Source of the DNA: Bacillota bacterium | GTDB taxonomy: Bacteria; Bacillota; Clostridia; Lachnospirales; Lachnospiraceae | Assembly (NCBI GenBank): GCA_023408815.1 | Contig: JAEYJO010000011.1 | Span: 1-59,537, forward strand | DNA: 59,537 nucleotides | Reading direction: 5' to 3' | Shown: positions 7,646 through 16,035 of the stretch, piece after piece | How positions within the stretch are numbered: position 1 is the stretch's first letter | Layout of the letters: each line of letters begins with the position of its first letter | The notes under the pieces: model-generated | What the model was told of the DNA's origin: nothing | Database searches by the model: none | The model's input: only the letters and a program-made list of their open reading frames with translations | Translations under genes and position numbers: made by a program

Positions 7646-9376
7646 CTATTCTTCTATCTCTATCACTGCGAATCCCCATCGTTCCACCGTGGCCGAGGCC
7701 GGTGTCTCACACCTTACACGATTACCGCAAAGAAGCCGGACATCCTTCCCTTCCTCCATATGTTCCGTCCGAGTTTCCTCTGTCATATTTATGAGCAGCC
7801 TTAACTTTTTCCCGGGAAGGCTCCGTTCTACAAGAAGCATTTTCTCTCTATCTGCTACCCTTATGTCCCCGTCTGCAATCTCAGGCCGCTTTCGTAAGCC
7901 GGTCAGAGCTTTCACCTTTTCCATCAGCCCGGCATCCCATGAACTCTCCTCCCAATTGAAGCAGCGGCGGGAATCAGGATCGTAGCCGCCCTCCAGACAG
8001 ATTTCCGTACCATAATAGATACATGGGGCTCCGATAAATATCATTTCAAGCGCAAGTGCCGCCAGCAGCTTATCTTTGTTTTTCCCCACTTCCGTAAAAA
8101 AGCGATGGGTATCGTGAGAGTCCAGCAGATTCAACATCATCCGGTTCACCTGCTCCAGATTCCTCATCAGATTGGAATTCAGCTTCCAGGCCATCTGCCG
8201 GGCATCAAAATCCCCTCTTGCAAAATAATCCAAACATGCTTTGGTAAACGCATAGTTCATAATGCTGTCATACTGGTCCCCCATGAGGTATGGATACGCA
8301 TCATGCCAGTTCTCCCCGATGATGACCGCCTCCGGCTTCGCCGTCTTGACCGCCTTGCGGAAAGTCCTCCAGAATTCATGAGAGATCTCATCCGATACAT
8401 CCAGCCGCCATCCGTCAATATCATATTCTTTTACCCAATGTACCGCAATCTGTATGAGGAACTCCTGCACTTGTTCATTTGCCGTATTCAGTTTCGGCAT
8501 ATAGTTGCAGGAAGCAAAGCATTCGTAATTTATTTTCTCCGTATCCGGATAATCCCCGTCAATCAAAAACCAATCATAGTATTCCGATTCTTTTCCTTTA
8601 ACAAGTACATCCTGAAACTGCTCTGTCTCCATGCTGCAATGATTAAATACCGCATCCAGCACTACCCGGATTCCTTTCCCGTGAGCCAGTCTGACCAGTT
8701 CCTCCAGATCCTCCTTTGTACCAAATTGAGGATCGATCTGCATGTAACTAATAATATCATATTTATGATTGGATACAGATAAGAAAATCGGTGTTAAGTA
8801 AAGAGCGGTTATCCCAAGTTCCTTTATATAATCAAGCTTCTCTATAATTCCCTTTAAGTCGCCTCCTGCAAAGCTTTTTGCCAGAGGTTTATCGTTCCAC
8901 CTCATGTTGATATAGGCACGATCCTTTTTCATGTCCCCCATAAAAAACCGGTCCACGAATATCTGGTAGAATACCGCATCCTTCATCCAGTCCACCGTAG
9001 GCAGCAGATCATTTTTATTAATATACGGCATTTGAAAAAAATTATAAAAACCTTCTTTAAAATTATAGATTTCGGTAATCCCGTCTTCGCTGAAGTAATA
9101 TACCTTCCCGTTCTTCTCAATTCTGAAAATGTATGCCAGCCGCACATCCTCAAGCTGTAATCTGATTTCGTAATAGTTATAGAGCCTATCGCTATACCCT
9201 ACATGCATCGCAGAACTTTCCCGCTTTTCCTGAAAATCGTACTTGCATGCGTGTATCAGAAATACTTCTGTCTCATCATCCTCCTTTGCCGTTCTAAGCC
9301 TTATTACCAATTCTTTTTCTCCTATCGGAAAACAATATCTGGAATCGGGAATATGTAACATTGCATATTCGTTCAT
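7646..9376 (-). CDS. Neopullulanase/cyclomaltodextrinase-type GH13 alpha-amylase
   Basis: Cytoplasmic glycoside hydrolase for imported maltodextrins or cyclodextrins; no signal peptide is seen. A CBM34-like N-terminal domain (about residues 1-110) precedes the TIM barrel. The four GH13 regions are present: DAVFNH (about 237), GWRLDV with the nucleophile Asp (about 320), IIGENW with the acid/base Glu (about 350) and LLDSHDTHRF (about 410). The frame is open from 9469, but that would reach the divergent promoter. ATG 9376, with AGAGAGGATAAAG upstream, fits the family start (MNEYAMLHIPDS), giving 576 aa. Confidence 0.93.
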   Translation of the reverse strand: MNEYAMLHIPDSRYCFPIGEKELVIRLRTAKEDDETEVFLIHACKYDFQEKRESSAMHVGYSDRLYNYYEIRLQLEDVRLAYIFRIEKNGKVYYFSEDGITEIYNFKEGFYNFFQMPYINKNDLLPTVDWMKDAVFYQIFVDRFFMGDMKKDRAYINMRWNDKPLAKSFAGGDLKGIIEKLDYIKELGITALYLTPIFLSVSNHKYDIISYMQIDPQFGTKEDLEELVRLAHGKGIRVVLDAVFNHCSMETEQFQDVLVKGKESEYYDWFLIDGDYPDTEKINYECFASCNYMPKLNTANEQVQEFLIQIAVHWVKEYDIDGWRLDVSDEISHEFWRTFRKAVKTAKPEAVIIGENWHDAYPYLMGDQYDSIMNYAFTKACLDYFARGDFDARQMAWKLNSNLMRNLEQVNRMMLNLLDSHDTHRFFTEVGKNKDKLLAALALEMIFIGAPCIYYGTEICLEGGYDPDSRRCFNWEESSWDAGLMEKVKALTGLRKRPEIADGDIRVADREKMLLVERSLPGKKLRLLINMTEETRTEHMEEGKDVRLLCGNRVRCETPASATVERWGFAVIEIEE

Positions 9377-9411
9377 ATACTTTATCCTCTCTAAATTTTC
9401 ACCGGCGCTTA

Positions 9412-9440
9412 TTGACAAATACCGAAAAATTCTATATAAC
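9412..9440 (+). promoter_or_regulatory. Promoter of the lacI-type gene
   Basis: TTGACA (9412-9417), a 17-nt spacer and TATAAC (9435-9440) face right, with predicted start near 9447 and the regulator's GTG at 9502. The neopullulanase operon must start from the same 125-bp region on the other strand. Confidence 0.7.
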
Positions 9441-9501
9441 TTTTGAATAGACCCATTCCGGTCATACACGAAAAAGGAATATCTTACAAGGGGGAACTTA
9501 A

Positions 9502-10299
9502 GTGAAAAATAAAATCACAATCAGAGATGTTGCACGGGAGGCCGGTGTATCCATTGCAACGGTATCTTACGTATTAAATGAGCGTACGGACATGCGTATC
9601 AGCGAACAGACAAGAAAAAAGGTACTTCAGGTCATCAACCTTTTGGATTATACACCTAACCAGTCCGCTCAGGCGCTTGCAACAAACCGCAACCGCATGA
9701 TAGCCCTCTATCTTACTCCCGATGCTTCTGTCTTAAACAACGCGGAACAAATGTGTTTTATTCATTTTCTGTCGTCCTTTCTTCACGAAAAGAACTACGA
9801 TCTCATATATCTGAGCGATAATTATACGGAACAATTCGACAATGCGGATGCGATCATCGGCTACGATATATCTGCCGAATATTTTCACCGGATCGGCGAT
9901 GCCAACTTCAGTCCCCTGTTAGCCGTGGACTGTTTCATTGAGGACCCCTTATTTTTTCAAATAAATTCCGACTATGAAAGGATTGCCGGGGAGGCTTCCC
10001 TTTTTTTCCGGGGAGAGCCTTACATTCTTTATACCCTGAAAACCCCTAATATCCAGAAGCAGCATTATCTTGAGGATGCATTTCCCGAGGTCCGCTATGT
10101 GAAGGACTTCCGTGAGCTTAACAATACCGGCGGGGAAAATATCCTCGTGATGGACCAAACGCTGCAAAAGCTGCTGGAAAATCATCCTTCCTTGTACTAC
10201 GCTCCCTCTATGTCAGCCGAAAAAGCGGAGGCCCTCATTACCTGTGTCGAATATGCACTTTTAAGAACCCCGCTTAAGCAGCATAATATCCTTATATAG
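9502..10299 (+). CDS. LacI-family transcriptional regulator, shortened effector domain
   Basis: Residues 3-50 form a LacI helix-turn-helix (ITIRDVAREAGVSIATVSYV, then YTPNQSAQALA hinge). The start is GTG with AAGGGGG 8 nt upstream. At 265 aa it is about 70 aa shorter than a typical LacI protein. The periplasmic-binding-like domain is recognisable but compact, and the ORF ends cleanly 11 bp from a convergent gene. Divergent to the neopullulanase-mal operon, so a maltodextrin-responsive MalR-like role is likely. It may also act on the LacI-type operators at 11623-11696. Confidence 0.85.
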   Translation: MKNKITIRDVAREAGVSIATVSYVLNERTDMRISEQTRKKVLQVINLLDYTPNQSAQALATNRNRMIALYLTPDASVLNNAEQMCFIHFLSSFLHEKNYDLIYLSDNYTEQFDNADAIIGYDISAEYFHRIGDANFSPLLAVDCFIEDPLFFQINSDYERIAGEASLFFRGEPYILYTLKTPNIQKQHYLEDAFPEVRYVKDFRELNNTGGENILVMDQTLQKLLENHPSLYYAPSMSAEKAEALITCVEYALLRTPLKQHNILI

Positions 10300-10310
10300 A
10301 AAAAAACTTT

Positions 10311-11492
10311 TTATTCACAGGACACCGCAAGCACTTTTGATGAAACATCATAGGTGAATGTATAAGTTCCGTCCTGTCCGGCAATCAGGTTGGCGCCGCC
10401 GCCTTCTGAAACGAAGGAAAGACTATCCGCATCGTCAGAAGCAATATTGGTGAAACGAATATATTCCGTACCTACGGTAGAAACATCTCCTGCTGTTACC
10501 ATCGATGTGAACATGAACTCATCCCCTTTGGTAAGGCCGATGTTCAGCGTATATATATCTCCGTCCTGCGTAAACTCCGTTTCCTCCGAGTAGACATCCT
10601 CCCAGCCCGTTACGACTGCCCCTTTTATGTAGTAATTTACCTGCATATCCTCAACATTTGATGTTCCCTCTCCATTATAGGTCCATGTGATCCTATCGTA
10701 GGGATTAACGTTGAATCCTTCTTTACTTTCTTCAGAATAGTCAGAGGCGCTTGTATCATAGGTATCCTCTGCCGGATAAGTGGTCAGGGTAAAGGTATAA
10801 TTACCTGTTACCGCACATTTAATATTGGAGCGCTTCGTGCTGGCTTCCCCTAAACCTCCGGAATTATAGAAGTAATCTTTGCCATCCAAAGAAATGGTAT
10901 CCAGATAGCCATATCCCCTTTGATTATGCCACTGCGTATCTATTGCGAACTGAAATTCATCTCCCTCATTCAAATCCAGTGTGAGCGTATAAATGTTTTC
11001 CGAATCGTTCTCTTCCTTCGTCATTTTATGTGTATCTGTAATGCTCGTTCCCCAATTGGATTCCAGCAAAGCAGAACTTGTTCCGCTTCCCACAATGGCA
11101 AATTCTCTCTCGTCTGCTTTATAGGAAACAAATCCGGCAAAAGCGGACACATCTCCCGTTACCGGCTGCTCAAAATCGAACTTATGGCTCATCTGCGGCG
11201 TTGCAAACCAATCCACAAAAACATATCCATCTTTTTCAGGTGTGTATTCCTCCGCCAATGCTCCGTCTGCCACTTCCGCCTCTTTTAGAATAGTAGTACC
11301 GTCCGAATCATAAAAAGTCACCTTATACGTTGTTTCCTCTGCCGCAGCGGATTCCTCTGCTGCTTCGGTCTTCACCTCCTCCGCTGCGTTTCCCGTCTCT
11401 TGCGTCTGAGCGTTTCCGCAGCCCGCCAAAAGAAAGCCTGCCGTCATAAATCCAACTGCGAACAATTTTCCTGTTTCTTTTCTTCTCTTCAT
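10311..11492 (-). CDS. Secreted lipoprotein with InlB B-repeat and tandem starch-binding-like modules
   Basis: Lipobox FLLAGC (Cys near 25) marks a surface lipoprotein, followed by a Glu/Ala-rich linker. Residues about 52-115 match an InlB B-repeat (Flg_new) domain: YKVTFYDSDGTTI, DGYVFVDWFATP. Two beta-rich modules follow, each carrying a GDEF-F motif (LNEGDEFQFAID and LTKGDEFMFTS), similar in style to surface glycan-binding proteins; the carbohydrate role is inferred. The gene is next to the maltodextrin module and its promoter is loaded with LacI-type operators. It converges with lacI; 11 bp separate the stops. Confidence 0.75.
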   Translation of the reverse strand: MKRRKETGKLFAVGFMTAGFLLAGCGNAQTQETGNAAEEVKTEAAEESAAAEETTYKVTFYDSDGTTILKEAEVADGALAEEYTPEKDGYVFVDWFATPQMSHKFDFEQPVTGDVSAFAGFVSYKADEREFAIVGSGTSSALLESNWGTSITDTHKMTKEENDSENIYTLTLDLNEGDEFQFAIDTQWHNQRGYGYLDTISLDGKDYFYNSGGLGEASTKRSNIKCAVTGNYTFTLTTYPAEDTYDTSASDYSEESKEGFNVNPYDRITWTYNGEGTSNVEDMQVNYYIKGAVVTGWEDVYSEETEFTQDGDIYTLNIGLTKGDEFMFTSMVTAGDVSTVGTEYIRFTNIASDDADSLSFVSEGGGANLIAGQDGTYTFTYDVSSKVLAVSCE

Positions 11493-11622
11493 TTTTGCAC
11501 CATGCTCCTTTCAAAGTCTGGAGAATTTGTGCAAGTGTGCATGCACACCTTAAGCACAAATCTCCGGTTGCAAGAATATAATTCTTTCAACCTTTCCTCC
11601 ACCCTTACTATAGTTATTTTAT

Positions 11623-11696
11623 TTGCTTAACCGTTTAATCAAATGGGATTTTTTAAGCAAACTGCCGAATCACAGTTTGCTTAAACGGTTAAATTA
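11623..11696 (-). promoter_or_regulatory. Cluster of LacI-type operators upstream of the lipoprotein gene
   Basis: 11623-11642 is a 20-bp palindrome of form TTGcTTAA-CG-TTAAtCAA with the central CG typical of LacI-family sites. 11677-11696 carries the same core in the other orientation. Between and overlapping them, TTTAAGCAAACTG and CAGTTTGCTTAAA (11653-11685) form a 13-bp inverted repeat built from the same half-site. All lie just downstream of the predicted transcription start, consistent with repression. Confidence 0.7.
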
Positions 11697-11703
11697 TATA
11701 AAT

Positions 11704-11732
11704 AATGTATCACTATTCCTATCCTGTGTCAA
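11704..11732 (-). promoter_or_regulatory. Promoter of the lipoprotein gene
   Basis: On the minus strand TTGACA (11727-11732), a 17-nt spacer and TACATT (11704-11709). The predicted start near 11697 falls on a LacI-type operator and leaves a leader of about 200 nt before the lipoprotein ATG at 11492. Confidence 0.6.
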
Positions 11733-11743
11733 CGATTGTTTGC

Positions 11744-12700
11744 TTATTTTTTCAGGAGTCTCAAATATTTTCCATATCCTTCCTGCTCCATACTTTCCTT
11801 CGGAATAAACTTAAGTGAAGCACTGTTGATACAATATCTAAGTCCTCCCCTATCCGCAGGTCCGTCCTCAAATACATGCCCGAGATGCGCATCCCCGGTC
11901 CTGCTCCTCACCTCGGTTCTCACTCTCCCAAAGCTCGTATCGACAGCATCCGTGATCAGCGCTGCATCGATAGGCTTAGAAAAACTAGGCCATCCGCATC
12001 CCGATTCAAACTTATCATCCGACAGAAAAAGAGGTTCACCGGTAGTAATATCTACATAAATCCCTTCCCTGAACTCATCAAAATACTCATTATGAAAGGG
12101 CTGCTCTGTGGCACTATTCTGTGTCACCTCGAACTGAAGTTCGGTCAAGCTCTCCTTCAGCTCCTCCTCAGACCTTTTTACATACCTCCGGCTTACATCC
12201 ACCGCAGTCTTCGCCTTCTCGAACTTATCCGCCCCAATGTGGCAATACCCATGAGGATTCTTATCCAAATATTTCTGGTGATATTCCTCCGCCCTATAAT
12301 AGTTATCCAGCCGCTTCACCTCGATTGCAATCTTCTCTGCATATTTTAATTGAAGCCTGTCAATAGATTCACGAATAATGCTCTCATCCCCATCGTCCGT
12401 GTAATAAATACCGGTCCTGTACTGCGATCCCACATCATTCCCCTGTCGATTCACACTCACCGGATTGATCACATCATAATAAAGCTCCAGCAAAAACATA
12501 AGCCCAATCACCGAATCTTCATACACCACCCTGACCGTCTCCGCATGTCCGGTATTCTTGTGGCACACCTCTTCATAGCTGGGCTTCTCCGTATTCCCAT
12601 TCGCATATCCGACCTCCGTCTCCAGAATCCCTTTGACATCTTCCAAATACTTCTCGGTTCCCCAAAAGCAGCCTCCGGCCAAATAAATTTCTTTCCTCAT
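11744..12700 (-). CDS. msrAB: Bifunctional peptide methionine sulfoxide reductase MsrA/MsrB
   Basis: Repairs both S- and R-epimers of methionine sulfoxide. The MsrA domain (residues 1-155) has the catalytic GGCFWG with Cys11. The MsrB domain (about 180-318) has CGWPSFSKPI and the catalytic cysteine in GLRYCINSASLKF near 295. The two CxxC pairs that bind structural zinc in many MsrB proteins are absent; the first is replaced by TTGEPLF. That is common in Firmicute fusions. Start preceded by GAAAGGAG. Confidence 0.96.
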   Translation of the reverse strand: MRKEIYLAGGCFWGTEKYLEDVKGILETEVGYANGNTEKPSYEEVCHKNTGHAETVRVVYEDSVIGLMFLLELYYDVINPVSVNRQGNDVGSQYRTGIYYTDDGDESIIRESIDRLQLKYAEKIAIEVKRLDNYYRAEEYHQKYLDKNPHGYCHIGADKFEKAKTAVDVSRRYVKRSEEELKESLTELQFEVTQNSATEQPFHNEYFDEFREGIYVDITTGEPLFLSDDKFESGCGWPSFSKPIDAALITDAVDTSFGRVRTEVRSRTGDAHLGHVFEDGPADRGGLRYCINSASLKFIPKESMEQEGYGKYLRLLKK

Positions 12701-12983
12701 AAAATTTCTCCTTTCATTAATTATATATATTTTTTTATTGTGTGGTTAATTGGTAGGAATTGAGAGACTCGAGGCGGTGGATTGGGCGTTGGGACTGCGT
12801 GCGCGGCTGTATTTTCTGCTCCGGCTCGCCGCAGTGTCCGGCATAATCAGAGCGCGAAAACATTTCCATCTCCGCCTTTCCCCTCATAACCTCTCAACTT
12901 TTTCTCACTTTTGTAAATTTGTTGTAGAAATATGCCAAATCATGTGTTATACTTTTTTGAAAAATAAAGAGGGAGGTCTTTTC
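12701..12983. other. Divergent intergenic region, msrAB / uracil permease
   Basis: 283 bp without a supported gene. The left 35 bp is AT-rich, 12770-12900 is noticeably GC-richer, and an extended -10-like TGTTATACT lies at about 12942-12951 ahead of the permease ribosome binding site GGGAGG (12971-12976). No convincing hairpin or PyrR site was found. Confidence 0.4.
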
Positions 12984-14258
12984 TTGGAAAGCAAAAAAAT
13001 CATTCAGGTCGAAGATAAGGTACCGGCCAGTCTCCTTGTTCCGCTGTCCTTGCAGCACATGTTCGCCATGTTCGGAGCATCCGTATTAGTACCTATTATC
13101 TTCCAAATCAATCCATCCGTCGTACTGTTAATGAACGGTGTCGGCACGTTACTATTTTTCCTTATTACCAAAGGCAAAGCACCCGCATATCTCGGTTCCA
13201 GCTTTGCTTTTCTTGCGCCGGCAGGTCTGGTCATCTCCAAATGGGGTTATCAGGACGCTCTGGGCGGCTTCATCGCAGTAGGCCTTGCGCTGTGTATTCT
13301 TTCTTTTATTATCCATAAGTTCGGCATCAAATGGATCGACGTCGTACTTCCGGCCGCAGCCATGGGCCCCGTCGTTGCTCTCATCGGTTTGGAACTGGCC
13401 GGAACTGCTGCTTCTACAGCCGGAATTCTTCCCGGCGCGGACGGTACTGTGGATCCCAAAAATGCAATGGTATTCATTGTTACTCTGGCATTCGCCGTAT
13501 TCGGAAATGTGCTCTTCAAAAAGTTCTTCGCTGTTATCCCCGTTTTGATCGCGATCATCGCAGGTTATGTCACCGCACTGTTCACTGGGGTCATTGCGCC
13601 CGGAACGGTTTCTGAAGCGCTTCATGCCAGCTTGTTCGTAATGCCGAATTTCCAGACTCCCCGCTTTAATCCGGAAGCTATCGTAATGATTCTTCCCGTT
13701 ATTCTGGTTATCGCCTCCGAGCACATCGGCCACCAGATCGTAACGAGTAAGATCGTAGAACGTGACCTCCTCAAGGATCCGGGGCTTCACCGCTCTTTGT
13801 TCGCGGACGGTATTTCTACCATGCTTTCCGGCTTCGTCGGCTCCGTGCCTACCACGACTTACGGCGAGAACATCGGTGTTATGGCAATGACCAAGGTTTA
13901 TTCCATTCAGGTAATCGCCGGGGCGGCTATTCTCTCTATTATCGCCTCCTTCGTAGGTCCCGTTGCTGCATTGATTCAGACCATTCCCGGTCCTGTGATC
14001 GGCGGCATCTCCTTCCTCTTATACGGTACCATCGGAGCTTCCGGTATCCGTATCATAGTTGACGGACGTGTGGATTACAGCGGAAGCCGCAACCTGACAC
14101 TTACCTCCGTGGTATTTGTCGTAGGACTTTCCGGCGTTGCCTTAAGCATCTTCAACATTACTCTTACAGGTATGGTTCTGGCGGCCATCGTCGGCATGCT
14201 CCTATCGCTTCTGTTCTATATCTTCGACAAATTCGGATGGGCGAACGATAAGAATTAA
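12984..14258 (+). CDS. uraA: Uracil permease (NCS2/UraA family)
   Basis: Proton-coupled nucleobase uptake across the membrane. It has about 12-14 hydrophobic segments. Signature stretches include SLQHMFAMFGASVLVPI near the N-terminus, PAYLGSSFAFLAP, and VPTTTYGENIGVMAMTKVYS in the substrate-binding region near residue 290. The frame is open from 12750, but TTG 12984 with GGGAGG 7 nt upstream and family alignment (MESKKIIQVEDK) fixes the start, giving 424 aa. Uracil is the expected substrate; xanthine or another base cannot be excluded. No pyr genes are adjacent. Confidence 0.9.
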   Translation: MESKKIIQVEDKVPASLLVPLSLQHMFAMFGASVLVPIIFQINPSVVLLMNGVGTLLFFLITKGKAPAYLGSSFAFLAPAGLVISKWGYQDALGGFIAVGLALCILSFIIHKFGIKWIDVVLPAAAMGPVVALIGLELAGTAASTAGILPGADGTVDPKNAMVFIVTLAFAVFGNVLFKKFFAVIPVLIAIIAGYVTALFTGVIAPGTVSEALHASLFVMPNFQTPRFNPEAIVMILPVILVIASEHIGHQIVTSKIVERDLLKDPGLHRSLFADGISTMLSGFVGSVPTTTYGENIGVMAMTKVYSIQVIAGAAILSIIASFVGPVAALIQTIPGPVIGGISFLLYGTIGASGIRIIVDGRVDYSGSRNLTLTSVVFVVGLSGVALSIFNITLTGMVLAAIVGMLLSLLFYIFDKFGWANDKN

Positions 14259-14293
14259 GTGAACTCTGCGTACCGCAATACTAGTATTTCAAG

Positions 14294-14340
14294 AAGGGTG
14301 TTCCAAAACTATGAGCTTCATCATAGAAAGGGACATCCTT
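14294..14340. terminator. Bidirectional terminator, uraA / alkyltransferase
   Basis: AAGGGTGTTCC and GGGACATCCTT pair around an inner stem CTATGA/TCATAG and are flanked by T-rich sequence on the right (CTTTTTC). It sits between convergent stop codons at 14258 and 14348. Confidence 0.6.
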
Positions 14341-14347
14341 TTTCATA

Positions 14348-14713
14348 TCATATCCCAAAATCACGTAATGTCTCTTCATTTAGCGAAATTTTCTCCAGAT
14401 CCGGTATCCACTGACTTTTCTCTAAATCGATACAACCATTTTCCAAGAAAATAACGCCCTCCTGCTCCAACATAAAGCGCTGGAAGTCCTGCCCTCCGAA
14501 GGCATGCAGGGGAGCCATTTCTCCTAACCGGTTAACCACCCTGTGACAAGGAAGGTCGAGCTCTGCGGGAGCGCGGTTCATGGCATAGCCGATGACACGC
14601 GGTGCACGGGGCTTCCCTACAAGCCAGGCAATTTGTCCGTAGGTGGCGACACGTCCCTCCGGTATCTTCGCCACTACCTCATAAATTTTTTGATACAACT
14701 CCGAATAAGCCAT
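14348..14713 (-). CDS. Methylated-DNA-protein cysteine methyltransferase domain protein
   Basis: 121-aa stand-alone DNA-binding/active-site domain of the O6-alkylguanine-DNA alkyltransferase family, without the N-terminal ribonuclease-H-like domain. The alkyl-acceptor motif PCHRVV is intact with Cys56, unlike alkyltransferase-like (ATL) proteins, which have Trp or another residue there. GYAMNRAP and the helix-turn-helix VATYGQIAWLVG are also present. It should remove alkyl groups from O6-guanine. AAAGGAG precedes the start; a 53-bp palindromic repeat begins 16 bp upstream. Confidence 0.88.
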   Translation of the reverse strand: MAYSELYQKIYEVVAKIPEGRVATYGQIAWLVGKPRAPRVIGYAMNRAPAELDLPCHRVVNRLGEMAPLHAFGGQDFQRFMLEQEGVIFLENGCIDLEKSQWIPDLEKISLNEETLRDFGI

Positions 14714-14729
14714 AGCTATTCTCCTTTGG

Positions 14730-14782
14730 GTTACTGTTCACTCCGTTCACAGCAAGTGTTAAGCTGCTGTATGAACAATAAC
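14730..14782. repeat. 53-bp palindromic repeat (short form)
   Basis: Terminal arms GTTACTGTTCAC and GTGAACAGTAAC-like (here ATGAACAATAAC) bound a 53-bp element ending in AAGCTGCTGT. The same element with an 80-bp insertion is at 20560-20692, and an inverted partial copy at 21086-21110. It lies between the promoter region and the start of the alkyltransferase gene. Confidence 0.8.
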
Positions 14783-14895
14783 CCCTTTGGTAACGTATTT
14801 TAAGTATTTTTAATACTTTCATTGTTTTGTCCCGTGTAAATGATGTATAATAAAAGAAAATATCACAATAGTGAATGCCCTTGAGGATTTAATAT

Positions 14896-15999
14896 ATGAC
14901 AGTTTATCACAAATTCTTTTCCAAAGAAACACGCTTATATAAAATATATAAAGAGAAATTTACCGACGGTTCCGTTACCATCTTCTTACTGTTTCTGGCA
15001 ACGCTCCTTTCTTTCTTCTATTGGAGGATATCACAGAACGCTGCCAACATCGCACTGCTATATGTCATAGCCTTAGTGCTGATTGCCAGGAAGACGGAAG
15101 GTTATTTCTGGGGTATCTTCGCCTCACTGGTAGGTGTTATCTGTATCAATTATCTCTTCACCTATCCATATTATTCGCTGAATTTCACGCTGTCCGGCTA
15201 TCCGGTTACCTTTCTTGGAATGCTTGCTGTAGCCCTGACAACGAGTGCCGTTACCAACAACATGAGAAATCAGATGCAGATGCTCGCCGATAGGGAAAAG
15301 CTGCTGATCGAAGCAGAGAAGGAGAAAATGCGTGCTAATTTGCTGCGGGCGATTTCCCACGACCTTAGAACTCCGCTCACCAGCATCATCGGTGCCAGCG
15401 CTTCTTATATTACAAACGAAGCGGTTTTGAACGAAGCGCAGAAAAAGGAGCTGGTTTCCCATATTTATGAGGATTCCAACTGGCTCCTCAACATGGTGGA
15501 GAATCTTCTCTCCGTCACCCGTATTCAAGACGGCGTAGCCAACGTCAACAAGTCCTATGAATCTGTGGAGGAAGTGCTTTCAGAGGCTATTATCCGCCTG
15601 AAAAAAAGACTGCCCGATACACAGCTTTCCGTCCACGTTCCCGACGAGCTCATCATGATCCCCATGGATGCCATTTTAATCGAGCAGGTTCTCATCAATC
15701 TTCTGGAAAATGCTGCTCTCCATTCGAAGAGCAATTTGCCCATCGAATGCTACGTGGACGAGACCCCGGATTTCGTCACCTTCCATGTTAGAGATTACGG
15801 CATCGGAATCTCCCCTGAGCGGCTGTCCACCATTTTCAGCGGAACCGCCTATACCGGCAACTCCTCCGCCGACAGCTCCAGAGGCATGGGAATCGGTCTT
15901 ACCATTTGTAAGACTATCATTACCGCCCACAAGGGCAAGATCAGAGTAAAATCCCACGACGTAGGAACCGAGTTTTATTTTGTCCTGCCTAAGGCATAA
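14896..15999 (+). CDS. KdpD-like sensor histidine kinase (DUF4118 type, no N-terminal KdpD domain)
   Basis: 367-aa membrane kinase. Residues 25-120 contain four membrane segments of the DUF4118 domain of KdpD (GYFWGIFASLVGVICINYLFTYP region). A coiled linker follows, then a HisKA domain with His155 in SHDLRTPLTS and an HATPase domain with NLLENA and GMGIGLTICK. The N-terminal KdpD sensor and Usp domains of full-length KdpD (about 900 aa) are missing. It is followed 36 bp later by a KdpE-like regulator. No kdpFABC genes are nearby. Confidence 0.9.
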   Translation: MTVYHKFFSKETRLYKIYKEKFTDGSVTIFLLFLATLLSFFYWRISQNAANIALLYVIALVLIARKTEGYFWGIFASLVGVICINYLFTYPYYSLNFTLSGYPVTFLGMLAVALTTSAVTNNMRNQMQMLADREKLLIEAEKEKMRANLLRAISHDLRTPLTSIIGASASYITNEAVLNEAQKKELVSHIYEDSNWLLNMVENLLSVTRIQDGVANVNKSYESVEEVLSEAIIRLKKRLPDTQLSVHVPDELIMIPMDAILIEQVLINLLENAALHSKSNLPIECYVDETPDFVTFHVRDYGIGISPERLSTIFSGTAYTGNSSADSSRGMGIGLTICKTIITAHKGKIRVKSHDVGTEFYFVLPKA

Positions 16000-16035
16000 C
16001 GAAAAATATGTTGTACAATAAAGGAGCCCAACGAA

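Noticed and set aside
9470..9501. Start of the neopullulanase at 9469
   Set aside because: It would put the start codon almost on the divergent regulator; the ATG at 9376 has a good ribosome binding site and matches the family start.
11653..11685. Terminator for msrAB
   Set aside because: The inverted repeat is followed by A-rich and not T-rich sequence on the minus strand and is built of LacI half-sites.
13152..13790. A 212-aa minus-strand open frame inside the uracil permease
   Set aside because: Antisense to a clear transporter, and composition shows no real protein features.
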